Shown: positions 53,052 through 64,000 of the stretch, piece after piece | Layout: every line of letters starts with the position of its first letter | Numbering within the stretch: the stretch's first letter is position 1 | Assembly: GCA_026874595.1 (NCBI GenBank) | Contig: CM049310.1 | Span: 45,731,058 to 45,795,057, forward strand | Source: Sipunculus nudus | Lineage: Eukaryota > Annelida > Sipuncula > Golfingiida > Sipunculidae | DNA: 64,000 nt | Direction: 5' to 3' | Made by a program: the position numbers and the translations under genes | The notes under the pieces: generated by a model | What the model saw: the letters and a program-made list of their open reading frames with translations, nothing else | Told to the model about the DNA's origin: nothing | The model's database searches: none

Positions 53052-56000
53052 ATGGTCTTCAGCTATATGATCGTGTGGTCTTCAGCATCCATAATGATAT
53101 TGGGTGCACTGGCAAGTGCTGGTAGGGATCATTTGTATTTTTTTTTCATTCAAGCCAGAAAACCCATTTGTGAATTTGTTACTTCTAATTAACATGTCGC
53201 TTGCCGACACTTGGGCCCCCTTTGGTCGACTCTGTCTTCCTTGGAAGATATGCACACTGTCGCTTTTAGGTCAGCTTGTTCTCTTTTTGCAACACAGTGA
53301 TATAAATTACTGTTGGTAAATAAAAGGACTGTTTTCATGAATTAGCTATGGTGCAAAAACGTGACCTTTTGATTCCACATCAAAGGTGCACAACCAGCGT
53401 GCACTGATTCACTTATTAATTAAGATAAATGAAGTCCCGCGCAAAAGGAACCACATAAAACTCCGAAAAATAAGAAATTACAGCCCGCTGATATGAAGAC
53501 AACCACAATAAATGTTATCACTTCCTAAGACAAAGCTCATGTAATGGTTTGGATAAATATTTTACTAGCTGCGTATGATGAGTTCATTGCCCTATAATGT
53601 TCTCTTGTTAAAAAAAACAAATATAATTGTAAACGATGGATATATTAACGCAAGTCTTATCATAACAGTTTCCATAATTCTGACCATTTCAGTAGACCAA
53701 AAGTATAAACAAAATCATGTTATGCAAGCGTGCCTTGCATTATTGGTCGATAATAGTTTTACCCTTCCATTTTCATTCATCCTTTTTTATTCATGTGCTC
53801 GCATGTGTTTGAGGTAATGCTAAAACCTCAAGAACCTTCCAATAACCATATGCTTAACCGTTTTGTGCGACATCGTGAAAACGTCTTTTCGACTTTGCCT
53901 CAAATTTAATACTGCCAAGTAATATGAATGTTAGGTACACAGCCACAAAGACAGCCTTTCGGGATTGAGTGTAGAATTAAACTTATAGATCGATTTTTAC
54001 TGTTTGTGTCAGCGTCGTGTTATGTGCATTGTAAAGACATTTATCAAGCCACTTTGCAACGTTTTTTGAGACTTGTTGCCAAACGTTCATACTTCCGACT
54101 ATTGGGAACACATCTTTTCAACATGTCTTATTTATGTTTTTTACGATCTTGGAGGAAACTGAATCTGCTAGAATTTCAGAAGCTGTACTTTTTCGTTTAC
54201 ATTATTTTCGTTTTTCCAAAATGTTTCTAATAATATTATTAACTGAACCTTTCCAGGAGAATTCTCGTTCAATATTTTGTTTGCAGATGAATTCGAAGTC
54301 AGTTCTTGTTCAGACAAAAGTGGTCCGTCATCGGAATACTTTGTCCTTGAGACCCTACAGCCTTCCACCTGGCCAGCCGACAAATTTTGCTCAGCCCTTG
54401 ACAAAAGCGCTGCAGAAACGGGCAACTACAACATGACCGTGCAGCTTTTCAACGAGGTGCCAATAGTCAGGGGTTCCCTACTCGGCGGCCATCCCGGCAT
54501 TGCGTTCAATGCAAAGGATTCCATGAACTATGACTTCTTCTATTTAAGGTATATTTCAGGGATAATCATAACGTTTAATTTCAATTTCATTGTTCATACA
54601 CCTAAAGTTATATTAAGGATACTCTTTTGGCAGATACAGAAATATATGTTTTTAATGGTACATTTTGTATACTTATTTACGACTGTACAAGTTAATTTAT
54701 TTTATTGTAATAAATTCTTGTTTCACCCATGAACCTGCTATGTTATTTCAAAACTTAAAAGCATACAATCCGATTCCTTTATTATGTGAATTACTATAAA
54801 TAATTATTATTACTAATTTGAAATTATTTGTTACCTCATCCAAAAATTGTATCCTTATATTTGCAATTATAATTTATACAAAATATTTCTTAATTTTGTA
54901 TTTGAATTAATTTTAAGCTTTAGCTTATTTTTACAGACTTCATACGAGCAGCGTTCATACGAACATGTGTTATCAAACCGGTTACATCAAAGAGGGCGTC
55001 CTGTATCTTAGTGAAACATCCACGTGTCCCAACGGCCCCCCTAAACAAAAGACGTGGTTTACGATTCGACTGGAAGTGAGAGATCATGAGGGCAAGGTTT
55101 TTTTGGATGGTGATCATGTGGTAACAATCTCAAATCAACATGAATGCCTTGCTGCGGGCGGTGCCATTGTTGCAAATGGTTACATTAACACCGTGTTCTT
55201 TCGTGCGTACAGGACGGAAACTAATAGTAAGTTTCTATCACTGCTGATGGCGGAATTAGATGAAAGATGACAGTAGATTCAGAAGGAGACCTAGATCTAG
55301 CTACTACCATAGCCTTAATAACAATTTCTTAAAAATATGGACAGAGAAACAAGAATCATAATGATAATATGAATTATATTTTTTTGTATTCAGTAACTGA
55401 TGTTTGATGTTCAGAGTAGCAGTTATATCGGTATGACCTAAACTTTTGAAATTTTACTTTCAAGAAAATGATACGTCATTCAATATAAACAAATTCTCTG
55501 AGGATGCTTATGTTTAGGGTTCTCATTATGAAACACGAACGACCTCCGTCGGAATGTAGGGCTAATATTCTACATAAAGAGACAGAAGGAATATATATAT
55601 ATGTGTGTGTATAAAAAAAACTTTGGCTTTCATCTTGAAATAGGGCCAGTGGCCGCTTGTGCTTCTCATACCACTGTGAATCCCGAATACAACACACTGG
55701 ACGCACTAAACGGAACATCCGCTAAGTGGCCAGATAACGGTTTCTGTCGTGTTCTGGTTAGCACAAATGCTGCTGGAACTAAATACCGTTTGTCTGTGGA
55801 TCTGTATAACGCGGAGGGCAGAGATGGAATCAACTTTGGTCACCTCGGGGTCATGTACAACGCCGAAGACATAGACAACTTTGATTTCGTCTACTTCCGG
55901 TAAGTGGTAGTTGTTTATGATTAAATTATTCTAACCTCGGACGGCACAAGCACATAATTTGTATAAGTACAATTATATATATACTGATACATGATAAACT

Positions 56001-56609
56001 TTCAAAATAAGAGAGAGGTAGGATTTTGCTTAATCTTTTATCAAGCAATACAGGAAACCTCTTGAGCCTGTGATATTTTCATAACATATATTCAGGCTGG
56101 GTGAACTCCTTTTTGCTTCTGAAACCCGGTTAATGTATCTGGTGCATACTTAAACACGGTTCTCTGTATCACCTGATAATAACTGGCACAGGAAAACAAT
56201 AGTATCCTATCTGCTATTAATATTACATATCCGCATTGTTGCTCTCTGTAAATGAAATGCGAAATCACATGATAAATCTTTGTTTAATCTGTGTTATATT
56301 GACATAACAGTTTTTTTTATTTTGGCCAGGCTACATTTTACAAATATATGCTTTCAAACCGGATATGTGCGCGACGGTCAGGTTACGTTAGTCAAGACTG
56401 GTCCTTGTCCCAATGGCAATCCTTCCGGCGGTCAATGGTTCAACATGGCGGTTCAGGTGGATGGGAAGTCCGCCGCCGTATACAGAGATGGCGGGCTGGT
56501 CTACACTGCTACGCCAAATTTCCAGCCAAGAGGAAACGGTGGTGTCATCGTTGCAAATGGTTACAAGAATGCCATTCGCTACAAATCTTTCAGCATCACC
56601 TCTGCCTGA
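53052..56609 (+). CDS. Gene III: intact secreted two-module protein (385 aa)
   Basis: Five exons: 53052-53121 (signal peptide MVFSYMIVWSSASIMILGA..., phase 1, donor GTAGGG); 54287-54548 (acceptor TTTGCAG; DEFEVSSC, STWPADKFC, sequon NMT, GHPGIAFN, NYDFFYLR, phase 2); 54937-55226 (CYQTGY, CPNGPP, WFTIRLEV, GGAIVANGY, phase 1, donor GTAAGT); 55644-55899 (AACASHTT, GFCRVL, YRLSVDLYN, GHLGVMYN, NFDFVYFR, phase 2, donor GTAAGT); 56330-56609 (CFQTGYVRDGQ, CPNGNP, QWFNMAVQV, GNGGVIVANGYKN, stop TGA). The total coding length is 1158 nt with every junction in frame. The exon 4 acceptor has an alternative AG six bases downstream (start 55650), which would drop two residues. An in-frame upstream ATG at 53028 would add eight mostly polar residues. 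This is the only family copy in the window with no visible damage; it is inverted relative to the others and lies about 33 kb from gene II. Function is unknown; a secreted lectin-like or matrix role is only a guess. Confidence 0.88.
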
Positions 56610-56642
56610 CACGTCAGTGGTGCATTCTGCTCTTTGCTGAGG

Positions 56643-56650
56643 GAATAAAT
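56643..56650 (+). terminator. Polyadenylation signal of gene III
   Basis: AATAAA occurs about 35 bases after the stop codon, with a second one (ATCAATAAAGC) near 56801-56811. Either could be used. Confidence 0.5.
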
Positions 56651-57451
56651 GCATCCATATGGATATTTTATTAAAACGAAGACAAATGTCTTTTTTTCTC
56701 TCGATTTGCTGGTCTTTTCCTTCCTTTGAGGGACCATGGAATATATCAGTTATGAAACATAATTAATTTCCTTTTTGTTGTCTTTGTTTTAGTTATTATA
56801 TCAATAAAGCTTCCATATTCCTGCAATATTGCAGATTATATTGTTTTTCTTCCACCATCACTGTATTTCAATAGTTAATTACAGAAACTTTGAAACAATT
56901 GCCAAGGCTAGTTGCCGGAAGCGATGAGACAGGTCAGTCTAGAGCCTAAGAGCTATCCGGATACGTGCAAACATCCAAGTAGCTACAACAAGTGGCTGGC
57001 TGGATGCCTCCAACAACAAAAGAATGCACAAAGTGCACGGGTGCCCCCTGTATATACAATTAACAATATAAATAATAATCATTAAAATCCAGTTTTAAAT
57101 TAATTATACGTGTGAACGGGGATAACTAATAGTGGATCCCCCCAACCGTGTCGTTGATTGCGATTTAGTGATATTTATCTCAGGTAATGATCGGGGGTTT
57201 AATTAAGGTTTGTTCTTTAAATCAAATTACAGTAAAATATCTATACAAATCTGAATCCTTTTGATAACAAGCTGGCTGACTGACAGACTGTACCTTGGAC
57301 TGTCGCATTCTCTACGTCGTAACATGGATGACGTTCGCATACATGCTTATTGGTATTCCAAACAAATCACTGGTCCTAGCATGAAAAAAGTGTACCTCAA
57401 CGTTTATTTTATTTTATTGACTCTTATAAAGTAAAGGGAGTGTGCGACCCC

Positions 57452-57707
57452 GTCCCATGTCACTCTAGAATTACGAGGAGAATGTAGAAATGTACCTGAA
57501 TCACCCTAGGCCGTGCAAAATCACCAAGACTGATGTTTAAAATTAACAATGTAAGTATAAAAGAAACATATTAGCACTCGTCCCATGTCACTTTAGAATA
57601 ACAAGAAGAGTGTGGAAAATTACCAACTTACCCTAGGCCATGCAAAATCTCCAAGACAGATGTTTAAACATCAACAATGTATTGTAAAAGAGACATGTTA
57701 GTACTCG
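57452..57707. repeat. Two-copy tandem repeat, 128-base period
   Basis: 'gtcccatgtcact', 'accctaggcc' and 'gatgtttaaa' recur 128 bases apart. Located about 0.8 kb past gene III; noncoding. Confidence 0.7.
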
Positions 57708-58269
57708 CACATATAATGGCGACCAGGCTCAATCAACTTTAGAGATGTATTTCAATTTACATCCATTAAATTCAGAGTACCACAAAATTATCTTTCAATG
57801 CAAACAATCACAAAAGATCCCATGATGCTCCCAAATTCATTTTAGGCAAGCTTAAGGGATATAATTTGCAGTCTTTCTTTAGTGATGCATCTCCGGAACA
57901 CAACACAACTAGCCGTATCCCTCTTCTACAGGTACTCTTCGCGTCATTTTCTATGGCTCTTTAATACTTTTGACATAGAGGGCATAGGGATCTGTGTTTT
58001 CACACCATGTATTTTTTCAAGGACTTGATGGACGTCATAATAAAAAAAATCATAATGATAAAAAAAGCTCATATATATTATTTATAATGTCTCATGCGCG
58101 TCTCTTGTATATATTCAATTCCATCAAAAGTATCATGGGTCACAAGGGCTATGGCTTACTCATCATTACATCTGGCATCAAGGGATAGCTGGCATTGTTA
58201 CCAGTACATTCTTTCATTTATCAGATCATTACAGTATAAATGACAACACAAGCAACGAAACCAGCATAG

Positions 58270-58835
58270 TTTTCATAGCTCCATTTTCATAACAGCACAT
58301 GGAAGCACATGCAGCACAATCAGCACTTCTTTCCCTATATCAGATTATTTCCCTATAGAAGGCAGAACAAGAAACAAAACAAGCATGACTTTTTAGCTAT
58401 CAGACCCTTTCCCTACAGAGGGCAGCAGAACAGAAGCATTAAAACCATCACATTATTTATCGCATTATTTGCACAGCTGACCAAGATATGATAGCCGAAG
58501 CAATACAACCAAGACAACCGTTCCTCTATCAGGACAGTATCAACACCAGAAATACAACACCACAGGACTGAAGCGCCATCATTATGTCACCAATAATATA
58601 GAAATGGCAGCTAGCATTGGCAACACAATTGTGTATATTGTCCCATACATATTTCATTTCGATTACTCCAAAACAGAGGAACAAGCAACAAGCACAGTTC
58701 TTTATAGCTCTAATTTTACAAGTAACCTAGAGATGGCAGCACAGGTAACACAACCAGGACAACCTTCCCTTTAACAGATTATTCATCCATAGACGAAGCA
58801 AAGCAAGCAGCACAACCGGCACAGGCCTCTGCAGC
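58270..58835. repeat. Degenerate tandem repeat, about 65-75-base spacing
   Basis: Variants of 'tttccctat', 'cagatta' and 'ggcagcacaa' recur, for example around 58330, 58395, 58500 and 58750. It ends against the poly-A tail of the Tx1/L1-like LINE, so that LINE inserted at or in this array. Confidence 0.5.
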
Positions 58836-58844
58836 TCCATTTTT

Positions 58845-61800
58845 ATTTTATTTTTTTTTTTTTTTTTTTTTTTTATTTTTTTTTTTTATTAACAAAAATA
58901 AAAAGTACAAAGTTCCATGCAATATAGTGCGCAAAACCTGTGCATTGCATATAATTACATTTCCCGGGTTAAATTTTCAATTATTTCTCATTTACATACA
59001 TATGTGTACATGCATACATATACTTATATATACATATATATTTTGATAGATACTTAAATTCAGTGTGGCTAATCATAATTTTCCATATTTCTCCCAACTG
59101 CATAGGCCCCCCATCTGTCATTAAACTTAATAACCTTGTTATTTTTTTGTGCTATTTTAAATTCCAATCTAGCATATTTCCAAACATGGAAACATGCCTG
59201 TGATAGTGATAGACCAATCTGGTTTGTTCTACTCCAATAAATATATTGTTTGACCAGTAAAATAATTAAATTGCTCAAATCTGATGAATATAAATCTCCA
59301 TACAAGACTGTTAATTTACTTATTTCGATGTTAATTTTTATCTCTCTACACCAAGTCTCTATTTCATACCACAACCGCTTCACATCCTCACAATACCAAA
59401 ACAGATGTATAAGTGTCTCAGTTTCACATTTACAAAAAGTACATATATTAGTCTCTTTAATTTTCCATTTGTGTAACCAATAATTATTAACCAAGCAATT
59501 ATTTAGAAGCTTGTACTGAAACACTCTGGATTTAGTGTCCAGACATAATTTAAAAGGCAATTGATATACTTTCTGATAATCAACCTCAATTCCCTTGGTA
59601 TATATACACACTTTGGGTGGAAAAGGCCCCTTTTCCAACAACTTATGTATAAACTCTGTATATATCACACGAGAAGGAACCTTTATCACCTCAACAAAGT
59701 TCCCATTAAAATACTGGAGTGTAAGTGGATCTATTTGTGGTTCTATTGAGTGTTCACAGACCTTATGCTGGTTAAACTTTGAGACCAGTGCATACCATTT
59801 TAAAAAATCTGAACCTTTAATACCTTTCTGTACCCAAAGGGTGAAAGGTATTATATTTCCATATTCATCAAATAAATCTTTACCTGTTATTACTCCAGCA
59901 TTTAGAAATTGTTTCCAATATACAGATTTTCCTGATATTTTCACCATTTTATTATTCCACACTATCTGCCTCTGCAATGGAACTGCTTCAAAATATCCTT
60001 TACGTAGTGTGATATAACTTCTTAAAATCTCTTTATAAAAGTCAGGAATTTTAAATACATCAATATCTTTCAATGCTATATTACTATTTAATAAAACTTT
60101 TATATCAGGGCAAATAGACTTCAAATAAAGGTTAAATAGAACTTTCCATGGTCTTTGTACTGGTGACACATATCGCTTTAACCAAGATATTCTTGATGAA
60201 GATATAACAGACCCTAGGTGTGGAGCATTTAACCCTCCATTTTTTATTTCCTGCATTAATCTTATTCTTTTAATTCTCTCTTTGCCATTTTTCCAGATGA
60301 AGGCAAATACAATTTTATTCAGCTCATTGTAAAAGCTTTCTGGCACACTTTCATTTGTAAAATAATAATTAAATTTTGAGAAAATAAATGTTTTAGCAAT
60401 TTGTATCTTTCCAAGTAAAGACAAGCTTCTCTGTTTCCAGAGAGTCAGAGTATTTTCTACTGACTTCAACTTGGCAGAGAAGTTCAAATCAAGTGCCGCT
60501 TGTTTATCGTAAGACAAATAAATTCCTAAAATTTTCATGGGCTCCTCCGGCCATTTAATCCCCAATGGCTTTTGCAAACATTTCCTATTTTGACCAATCC
60601 ATAGTCCTTCACATTTATCATAATTCATTTTTAGACCACTGTAAACACCAAATTCTTGTATTATATGTAAAAATAGTTTTGCTGACTTTAAGTCTTGCAC
60701 TATTCCAACTGTATCATCAGCGTACTGAAGTAGAGTAAAATTATGATTTTCAATTTCTATTCCTTTTATAACTTTATTCGTTTTAATATACTCTGCCATT
60801 ACTTCTACAGCAATTACAAATAAATAAGGTGACAGTGGATCGCCTTGGCGAACCCCTCTTTCCACTTTAAAGTATCCAGAGGTGACCCCATTGTTTACCG
60901 TGCAACTTTCAACATTTTTGTATAAAATTTTAATCCATTGTGTTAAGGAGTTAGGAAAATTGTATTTATTCAAAACTGAAAACATGAAATCCCATTCTAA
61001 AGATTCAAAAGCCTTTTCAAAATCTATACTTAAAAGGATACCTGGAATATCATTAACTTTTGTAAAATTGAGAATATCTGATAAAATTCTTATATTTTCT
61101 CCTATATACCTCCCTTGAACATAACCTGTTTGACTTTCATTTATTATAGTTGGCATAATCTTTTTCATTCTTAGTGAAAGTGTTTTTGATAATATTTTAT
61201 AGTCTGCATTTAAAAGCGATATGGGTCTCCAATTTTTTAGGAGTGACCGGTCTTTTTTCTTATCTATCAATATAATTACTGCTTGCTTTTGCGATGCTGA
61301 CAGTTCACCCTCCTTGAAGGATTCATTGAATGAAGCTACCATTGCTGAACCAAAATATGACCAAAACTTAACATAAAATTCTACAGGTAGTCCATCATTA
61401 CCTGGAGTTTTGTTACTTGCAAAAGTTTTTAAAGTATTGTGACATTCTTCTTCTGTAATAACTTTATCAAGTAGTTCTGAACTCTGTTTTGATATGGTTG
61501 GTAGATCTATATTTTTTAAATATGCGTCTATATCCTCTTTTGTTTTACTTGCTTTTGATTGATATAACTGTGAGTAAAATTCTTTTTGCATTAACAAAAT
61601 TTGTTTAAGATCAGTGATTATTTCTCCTGTTGCTGATTTGAGTTTTCTGATACATTTTTGTCCATTATTATATTTCTCTAAATTCAAAAAATACTTTGAA
61701 TTTTTTTCTCCGTTTTCAAACCATCTTGTTTTTGATCTAATCATACAGCCCTGTGTTTTATAGTTATCTATTTCTTCTAACTTAGCTTTCACTTGACTTA

Positions 61801-62836
61801 TTTCATCTAGTATCTCTTGGTCCTGACCTGAATCTGTATTATCCATGTTTTCATATAATTGTTTTAAATTATGCTTAAGAGTTATTTCTCTTGACTTTCT
61901 TGCTTTTGCTCTTTTCTTACCAAATGATATACAAAACTGCCTTATTTTATATTTAAATATTTCCCATTTAATTCGTTCATCGCTCACACTGTCATACTCC
62001 TGATCCCATTTTATTTTTTCACCAATTAATTCGAATGTAAATTCAGCATCATCTAACAGCTCAGTGTTTAGTTTCCAGTAACCCTTTCCTTTCATCTCGG
62101 TATCTGTTAATTTTTCAATGTCCAGCAAAATAGCAAAGTGATCTGATTTGATATAAGGTTGAGTTCCAACTTCTTTAATACTATCTTGTAAGTTGCTCGA
62201 GATCCACCAATAGTCAAGTCTACTACAAATGTTCTCGCTTTTAAGCCTCCAGGTAAAACTTTTCTTTTTAGGGTACTTGATCCTGAAAATATCTATCAAA
62301 GAAAAATATTCTGATATCTTTGTGAAAGTTTCTACTACATTTTTCCTAATTTCTGTTAAGCCTCCTTTTTTGTCTAATTTTGCATTGAAAATAATGTTTA
62401 GATCCCCTCCTAAAATTACTTGATCAAAAGGATCTATGTACTGTCTTAATATATTATATAACTTTGTGTAGAAGATTTTTTGTTCTGTCACATTGTTTGG
62501 TGCATAAATATTGATAAGTTTAAATTCTTCTTGTTTAAACTTTAGTTTTACAATTAAAATTCTACCATTTGATGAGCTACATAATTTAGTCAGATCTTCT
62601 ATTTCTAAATTTCTTCTAAAAAATATAGCGCATCCCTTACTTAATGAATCTGCATGACAGAAGAAACCTTTCCCATGCCATTCATTGCACCATTGATTTT
62701 CTGTTTCCTTAGTTCCATGAGTTTCCTGTAAAAACAAAATGTCACTATTGTTTGCTTTGGCCCACCTAAAGACTGATCTTCGTTTTTTCTGATTCCCTAA
62801 TCCTCGTACATTTAAACTAACTAATCTGAATACCAT
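58845..62836 (-). mobile_element. Tx1/L1-like LINE: ORF2, 3' UTR and poly-A tail
   Basis: Minus-strand element. The coding part is the ORF2 described separately (59069-62836). Downstream of its stop lies about 180 bases of 3' UTR, then a long T-rich run on the plus strand (about 58845-58890) that is the poly-A tail. No ORF1 is apparent upstream, and the 5' boundary is not defined. Target duplications could not be set because the tail merges with T-rich flanking sequence. Confidence 0.85.
59069..62836 (-). CDS. LINE ORF2: AP endonuclease + reverse transcriptase, 1255 aa, uninterrupted
   Basis: It nicks target DNA and reverse-transcribes the element RNA. The N-terminal endonuclease (residues about 1-240) has SLNVRGL, QETH (E38), NIYAPN, GGDLN (D145, N147), SRLDYWW (D208) and SDH (232-233), so all expected catalytic residues are present. 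A charged linker follows (about 270-400). Reverse transcriptase (about 470-780) has TPGNDGLP, NWRPISLLN, SIDFEKAF (motif A, D605), RQGDPLSP (about 663-670) and QYADDT (705-708). The C-terminal zinc knuckle is CX2CX8HX4C (C1132, C1135, H1144, C1149). The length and domain order fit Tx1/L1-clade ORF2. There is no stop or frameshift, so this copy may be young. The first methionine is preferred because motif SLNVRG begins at residue 7. Confidence 0.93.
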   Translation of the reverse strand: MVFRLVSLNVRGLGNQKKRRSVFRWAKANNSDILFLQETHGTKETENQWCNEWHGKGFFCHADSLSKGCAIFFRRNLEIEDLTKLCSSSNGRILIVKLKFKQEEFKLINIYAPNNVTEQKIFYTKLYNILRQYIDPFDQVILGGDLNIIFNAKLDKKGGLTEIRKNVVETFTKISEYFSLIDIFRIKYPKKKSFTWRLKSENICSRLDYWWISSNLQDSIKEVGTQPYIKSDHFAILLDIEKLTDTEMKGKGYWKLNTELLDDAEFTFELIGEKIKWDQEYDSVSDERIKWEIFKYKIRQFCISFGKKRAKARKSREITLKHNLKQLYENMDNTDSGQDQEILDEISQVKAKLEEIDNYKTQGCMIRSKTRWFENGEKNSKYFLNLEKYNNGQKCIRKLKSATGEIITDLKQILLMQKEFYSQLYQSKASKTKEDIDAYLKNIDLPTISKQSSELLDKVITEEECHNTLKTFASNKTPGNDGLPVEFYVKFWSYFGSAMVASFNESFKEGELSASQKQAVIILIDKKKDRSLLKNWRPISLLNADYKILSKTLSLRMKKIMPTIINESQTGYVQGRYIGENIRILSDILNFTKVNDIPGILLSIDFEKAFESLEWDFMFSVLNKYNFPNSLTQWIKILYKNVESCTVNNGVTSGYFKVERGVRQGDPLSPYLFVIAVEVMAEYIKTNKVIKGIEIENHNFTLLQYADDTVGIVQDLKSAKLFLHIIQEFGVYSGLKMNYDKCEGLWIGQNRKCLQKPLGIKWPEEPMKILGIYLSYDKQAALDLNFSAKLKSVENTLTLWKQRSLSLLGKIQIAKTFIFSKFNYYFTNESVPESFYNELNKIVFAFIWKNGKERIKRIRLMQEIKNGGLNAPHLGSVISSSRISWLKRYVSPVQRPWKVLFNLYLKSICPDIKVLLNSNIALKDIDVFKIPDFYKEILRSYITLRKGYFEAVPLQRQIVWNNKMVKISGKSVYWKQFLNAGVITGKDLFDEYGNIIPFTLWVQKGIKGSDFLKWYALVSKFNQHKVCEHSIEPQIDPLTLQYFNGNFVEVIKVPSRVIYTEFIHKLLEKGPFPPKVCIYTKGIEVDYQKVYQLPFKLCLDTKSRVFQYKLLNNCLVNNYWLHKWKIKETNICTFCKCETETLIHLFWYCEDVKRLWYEIETWCREIKINIEISKLTVLYGDLYSSDLSNLIILLVKQYIYWSRTNQIGLSLSQACFHVWKYARLEFKIAQKNNKVIKFNDRWGAYAVGRNMENYD

Positions 62837-62839
62837 AGA

Positions 62840-64000
62840 TAATTTATTTTAATTTCTTTTAGCTTGGGGAGACGGCTTTTATCTTTAATGATTTTAATTT
62901 TTAATTGCCACATACATATTTTGTAGTTGAAAAAATTATAAAGTGTAAAAATAAATACATTGTAGGGTGTTGTGTAGGCAAAATATATGATCAAATAATA
63001 ATTTGTGAGGGCACTTTTAACCCTACAACATGTAACCTTCCACATATGGCCTATATAACTACTAGGCAACACTACGAAGGTTACCTGGATTCCTTTGATC
63101 CAGCTTAAACCTACTGTGCAATTAGCACACAGTTTAGGTTTATTTTCCGACATGTGAAAATGAAGACAACTGGCTGGCACCTCCCTTCTTAAAATACTAT
63201 TTAAACACAAAAAGAGGCTTCCCTGTATTATACACTGTAACCATCTGTAATAAATTCATAATATTAATAATATATGTCTTATCTTTTTCTACTCTTGTAT
63301 ACCCCATATAATTAAATACATGTTATCTCAGACCATCTATAATCTTCTGTCGAAGAAACATATCCTCAAGTTAATAAAAAATAATTAAATAAATAAAATA
63401 GACCCCTCTTCATTTAGCTTCACATTGACTTCTTTCAATTATTCCAATTAAAATTTCACCTACCATAGCCATAAACAGTCTCTTTACATTTAATAATAAG
63501 CATATGCTAAGGGTTTTCTTAAAAAAATAATAGTAATAATAAATACTACTGGTAGTCTAGATGGGAGCTGATTCCTCCGATTACATTTAACTGTACATGC
63601 CTTTAGACTAACTTTAATTCCATTTAGTTCATAGCTTGTTTTTATGCCAACAGACCCAGTCTGTATTCCCTGGTATTTACTTGTAGTCTCAAGCCATGCT
63701 AAATATATATATATATAGATATAAAATCCATAAATAATATTAAATAAAGATATTTCCGAAGATTCTCAATGTGTCTCTGTTACCTAATTAACATCTTATT
63801 TCTTTTTTTCCACCTTTCTTCCTACTTTACCTTTGATACAATGCAAATTAAATTTAAAATAATCATAAATGGGAATCAAGTTTAAGAGAAAATGTTAGTA
63901 TAGACCATGGTTGATTCATCTGTAGTTTGTAATAATGAGTCGCATAATAAATACTGAAATATTATAATATTTGGCAGAATGACCATGCTTCCCCCCCCCC
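62840..64000. other. Upstream flank of the Tx1/L1-like LINE, with two hairpins
   Basis: May be the LINE 5' UTR or flanking DNA. GTAACCTTC (about 63031) pairs with GAAGGTTAC (about 63075). TAAACCTACTGTGC (about 63107) pairs with GCACACAGTTTAGGTTTA. No ORF1-like coding region is seen; the 129-codon ORF at 62821-63210 looks random. The window ends in a C-run. Confidence 0.4.

Noticed and set aside
62821-63210. 129-codon ORF just upstream of LINE ORF2
   Set aside because: No ORF1-like RRM, zinc knuckle or coiled coil; composition looks random.

Overview
This is animal nuclear DNA: AT-rich, intron-containing, crowded with (TA)n, (GA)n and poly-G tracts, MITE-like elements and three LINEs, with GT-AG splice sites and TATA-type promoters. 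Interspersed repeats carrying GACGCACGACGGACG-type strings followed by 'gcataagctcac' are of a kind I associate with molluscs (bivalve or gastropod). That assignment is an inference; another lophotrochozoan is possible. No tRNA, rRNA, CRISPR or bacterial-type gene was seen. The main content is a small cluster of paralogous genes for a secreted, two-module protein that I do not recognise by name. Each gene has a short signal-peptide exon ending in phase 1, then one or two modules of roughly 175-200 residues. Every module is split into two exons with intron phases 1-2-1 and carries four conserved cysteines, plus motifs such as GHPGIAFN/GHLGVMYN, NYDFVYFR/NFDFVYFR, CFQTGY and GGVIVANGYKN. The fold is probably a concanavalin/laminin-G-like beta jelly roll (inference from pattern only). 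Copies: gene I (minus, 2427-6815, three exons visible; any second module would lie beyond the left edge), gene II (minus, 14400-19947, five exons), a decayed copy (minus, 25707-32445) and gene III (plus, 53052-56609, five intact exons). Gene II is the most striking locus. Its fourth exon is split by an 875-bp element (15291-16165) with ~335-bp inverted arms and a perfect 8-bp target duplication. Removing the element and one duplication copy closes the reading frame exactly, so the insertion is recent and the original allele was intact. The decayed copy has lost a splice donor and its frame, and a CR1/L2-type LINE (about 26950-31560, with PHD-like, SGNH-esterase, endonuclease and reverse transcriptase remnants) lies in one of its introns. 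Layout: 1-2300 repeats; 2.4-6.9 kb gene I with a possible nested ORF (5511-5963); 7-14 kb repeats and nested inverted-repeat elements; 14.4-20.05 kb gene II and its TATA promoter; 20-25.7 kb microsatellites and MITEs; 25.7-33 kb decayed copy plus LINE; 33-40 kb repeats including a foldback element; 40.1-48.4 kb diverged long repeat units (~1.3 kb), one next to a LINE 3' fragment; 48.4-53 kb nearly featureless; 53-56.8 kb gene III; 57.4-58.8 kb tandem repeats; 58.85-62.84 kb a Tx1/L1-like LINE with an uninterrupted 1255-codon ORF2; 62.84-64 kb its upstream flank with two hairpins.
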